From Clavulina sp. PMI_390 (Eukaryota; Basidiomycota; Agaricomycetes; Cantharellales; Hydnaceae): a stretch of DNA of 64,000 nt. Made by a program: the position numbers and the translations under genes. Of the stretch, positions 62,227-64,000 are shown piece after piece. The notes under the pieces are model-generated. The model was given only the letters and a program-made list of their open reading frames with translations. It did no database searches and was not told the origin of the DNA. The DNA lies in contig WIDE01000006.1 in NCBI GenBank assembly GCA_015039315.1, positions 676,585 through 740,584 on the forward strand, in the 5' to 3' direction. Every line of letters starts with the position of its first letter. Within the stretch, counting starts at the first letter, position 1.

Positions 62227-62688
62227 AATTGAGCGGCATCATCTCATCATTGCTTCGCCCAACATCTCGACTTTTCCTGTTCTGGTAATAAGGCTCTTTG
62301 GACTAGAACGTCTATCACATCCCATGTATCATTCATACACTCTTTTCATTTGGCCAACCAGTGCCAATAGATTTGAAGATTCAATTCCGTGTTCGTGGCA
62401 AACGATTTGCAGCGCACCGCAGCGCATGTTCGTGATGCTGACCCATCTTCAGCTTTCCACGGAAGTGAAAGAAGTACACTCAGGGTTGATAAGCTGGTAG
62501 CACAGCACGAGTTGTGATGAGGCAAGTAGGCATCGATAGCAAAACAGCAAGTTGATAGCAATAGCGAGATACATCATCGTCGCCCAGCCTCAGCATGGAA
62601 GGGAAAAGAACAACATAATACATGAATACAATATACACATGACTGGGAAAACACAAAAAAGATTTCCAATATGGATGGGTGAATCTCC
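62227..62688. other. Convergent spacer (OMA1 / MLRQ-like)
   Basis: 462 bp between two stop codons, two 3' UTRs expected. Nothing else seen. Confidence 0.5.
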
Positions 62689-63392
62689 CTAGTGCCCAGT
62701 GGTGCGCTCCTTGATCTCCTTGACCTTTGCCTTGGCGCTTTCGTAGGTAGACTCCGCGGAGGAGTAGATGGAGGACGGGGAGGCCATGCCCGAGCGCGCC
62801 TTCCAGAACTCACGGTTCTCAGCGGGAGTGTAGAGCTCTACGAAGCAGAACGGAGCAGAGGATAACGGGGGAAGCGAGCAACAGGCGGCGATGGTGAGAA
62901 AAAATGCGATGATAATGTCAGAATTATGTGATCAGTGGGGTGAGGACGGACAACGCACTGGTTTGTTGATCTTGGCGGACATGCTGCCACGGCTGGGGCT
63001 TGCCGGTCTTGTCAATGATCAAATCCTAGAAACACAAGGGCGAGAGGATCGATGGGCCCGGTCAGCACTGAAGCCAGCCGTCTGGAGGCGCGCTATCGAT
63101 TGGTGCTGCGGCTTACTTGGTCGTTCTTGAGGCGGTACGCGCCGTACCTGATGGATCGTCCGCCAAACATTAACACGTTGGCAACACCTAAAAGTGAAGG
63201 GGACTTTGCTCACCAGCCTGCACCGAGGATTCCTGCACCGACGGCGGCGAACAACGGGGCGAGAGCGGGGTTCCTATTTTGATTCCGTGTTGGAACGAGG
63301 CACGCGATTGGTTACCAAATTGAAGATGATAAGCTACTAGGACACAGCAAGCAGAAATCTGGTGGTAGGACATACCTGAAAACGAAGGACAT
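62689..63392 (-). CDS. MLRQ/NDUFA4-like respiratory chain subunit
   Basis: Five exons (first 63392-63376, 17 nt; second 63273-63214; then near 63147-63116, 63027-62959 and 62837-62689) give 107 aa. The single membrane helix NPALAPLFAAVGAGILGAGW then YGAYRLKNDQDLIIDKTGKP fits the MLRQ (B12D) family; the C-terminal half is soluble and helical (NREFWKARSGMASPSS, then ESAKAKVKEIKERTTGH). Such proteins are found with mitochondrial complex I/IV. The C-terminal extension beyond the classic MLRQ length is common in fungal members. A TATA box at 63475-63483 lies 83 bp upstream of the start. Confidence 0.82.
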
Positions 63393-64000
63393 GGCGGAGT
63401 CGAGCGGGGCTGAGCGACGAAGGGTAAGGGAGGGGCTGCTGTTGATGGTGGTGGTTGGGAAGTGCAGGATCGGGCTTATATAGTGCAGGCTGGAGACCTC
63501 CTGCTTAATCAGGACTAAGGGTCAGGTTACCCCACATTTACCCCGCAATTCCATTTGGGAGCACGTGCTCCCTCCTTCCTTCTAAATTTGATTTGATGCT
63601 TCGAATCTAGATGTTCTTCTGGGAAATTGAGGCAATCTCCGCCCCTGTCGTTGTCATTGCCTAATCCTTAGGTGGCGCCCACACCCTGAGGCAGGTCACC
63701 TTGGATTTGTTGGGATGCTCGCAAGGCCATCTCCTCAGAGCGTTAAGTTCATTCAAGTTTGTCATAGCTTACTTGCACGTGCGCGTGGGAAACACATTCA
63801 ACAAACAAAATGCCATTCAGAATGTGCATCTTGCAGGACATGAGGCGACCAAGTGTATACAATCAGAGATAGCATGCTGGACGGCCCGTTACATCATCTC
63901 TTATCCTCACGCTCATAACACGACACATCTCCCTCCTTTGCTTCCGACTCACTTGCCGCATCCGAGGTCCCGACACCCCGCCACCCGACCCGGCTTAGAT
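63393..64000. promoter_or_regulatory. Upstream region of the MLRQ-like gene to window end
   Basis: 608 bp with no gene seen. It holds the TATA box noted separately and, to the right, probably a further promoter or 5' region of a gene outside the window. Confidence 0.5.
63475..63483 (-). promoter_or_regulatory. TATA box of the MLRQ-like gene
   Basis: Minus-strand CTATATAAG, 83 bp upstream of the start codon at 63392, the only clear TATA box I could tie to a gene in this window. Position is suitable for a core promoter. Confidence 0.55.

Overview
The window is nuclear DNA of a filamentous fungus. Almost every gene is cut by short introns (mostly 50-65 bp, GT-AG, CTRAY-type branch points) and the proteins are fungal: a Zn2Cys6 regulator, a CAP59-type mannosyltransferase, a fungal OTCase and the EFM7 methyltransferase. 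The dense introns, the F-box genes and a 7-TM membrane family that I associate with mushroom-forming fungi point to Basidiomycota, Agaricomycetes. A Rhizoctonia/Ceratobasidium-like species is my guess and is not proved here. There are 25 convincing or plausible protein genes plus two gene relics; I saw no rRNA, tRNA or CRISPR.

Left part (1-22 kb) is compact core genome: a flavin monooxygenase with a DUF6314 tail (-), Prp43 helicase (+), a Zn2Cys6 regulator (-), glycogen synthase (+), two head-to-head F-box genes (-/+), ornithine carbamoyltransferase (-), a CAP59/CMT1-like mannosyltransferase (+) and the EFM7/NNT1 methyltransferase (-). Several neighbours are divergent with very short spacers (45 bp between the FMO and Prp43 start codons, 153 bp between OTC and CAP59).

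Middle part (22-40 kb) is accessory. An EFM7 plus 7-TM-gene unit has been duplicated. The left copy keeps EFM7 and only the tail of the 7-TM gene; the right copy keeps the 7-TM gene and a broken EFM7. About 2.4 kb of unrelated sequence lies between them, holding an orphan gene and AGTCGCG repeats. A third 7-TM paralogue lies at 35.4-37.8 kb. Between the paralogues are a DAL5/TNA1-type transporter and a divergently transcribed FAD-dependent aromatic-type hydroxylase, a possible uptake-plus-oxidation pair. Gene-poor stretches of 0.8-1.9 kb lie around them.

Right part (38.9-64 kb) is again housekeeping: a small Ser/Arg-rich orphan, CGR1 (ribosome biogenesis), VPS18 (vacuolar tethering), a TMEM19/DUF92 membrane protein, PP1 catalytic subunit, a tyrosine-phosphatase-like protein with an altered active site, a PfkB/ketohexokinase-like protein with an altered GAGD motif, a WDR48/Bun107 homologue, OMA1 protease and an MLRQ/NDUFA4-like respiratory subunit. 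Exon borders were deduced by hand from splice consensus and reading-frame continuity, so single borders may be off even where the gene call is firm.
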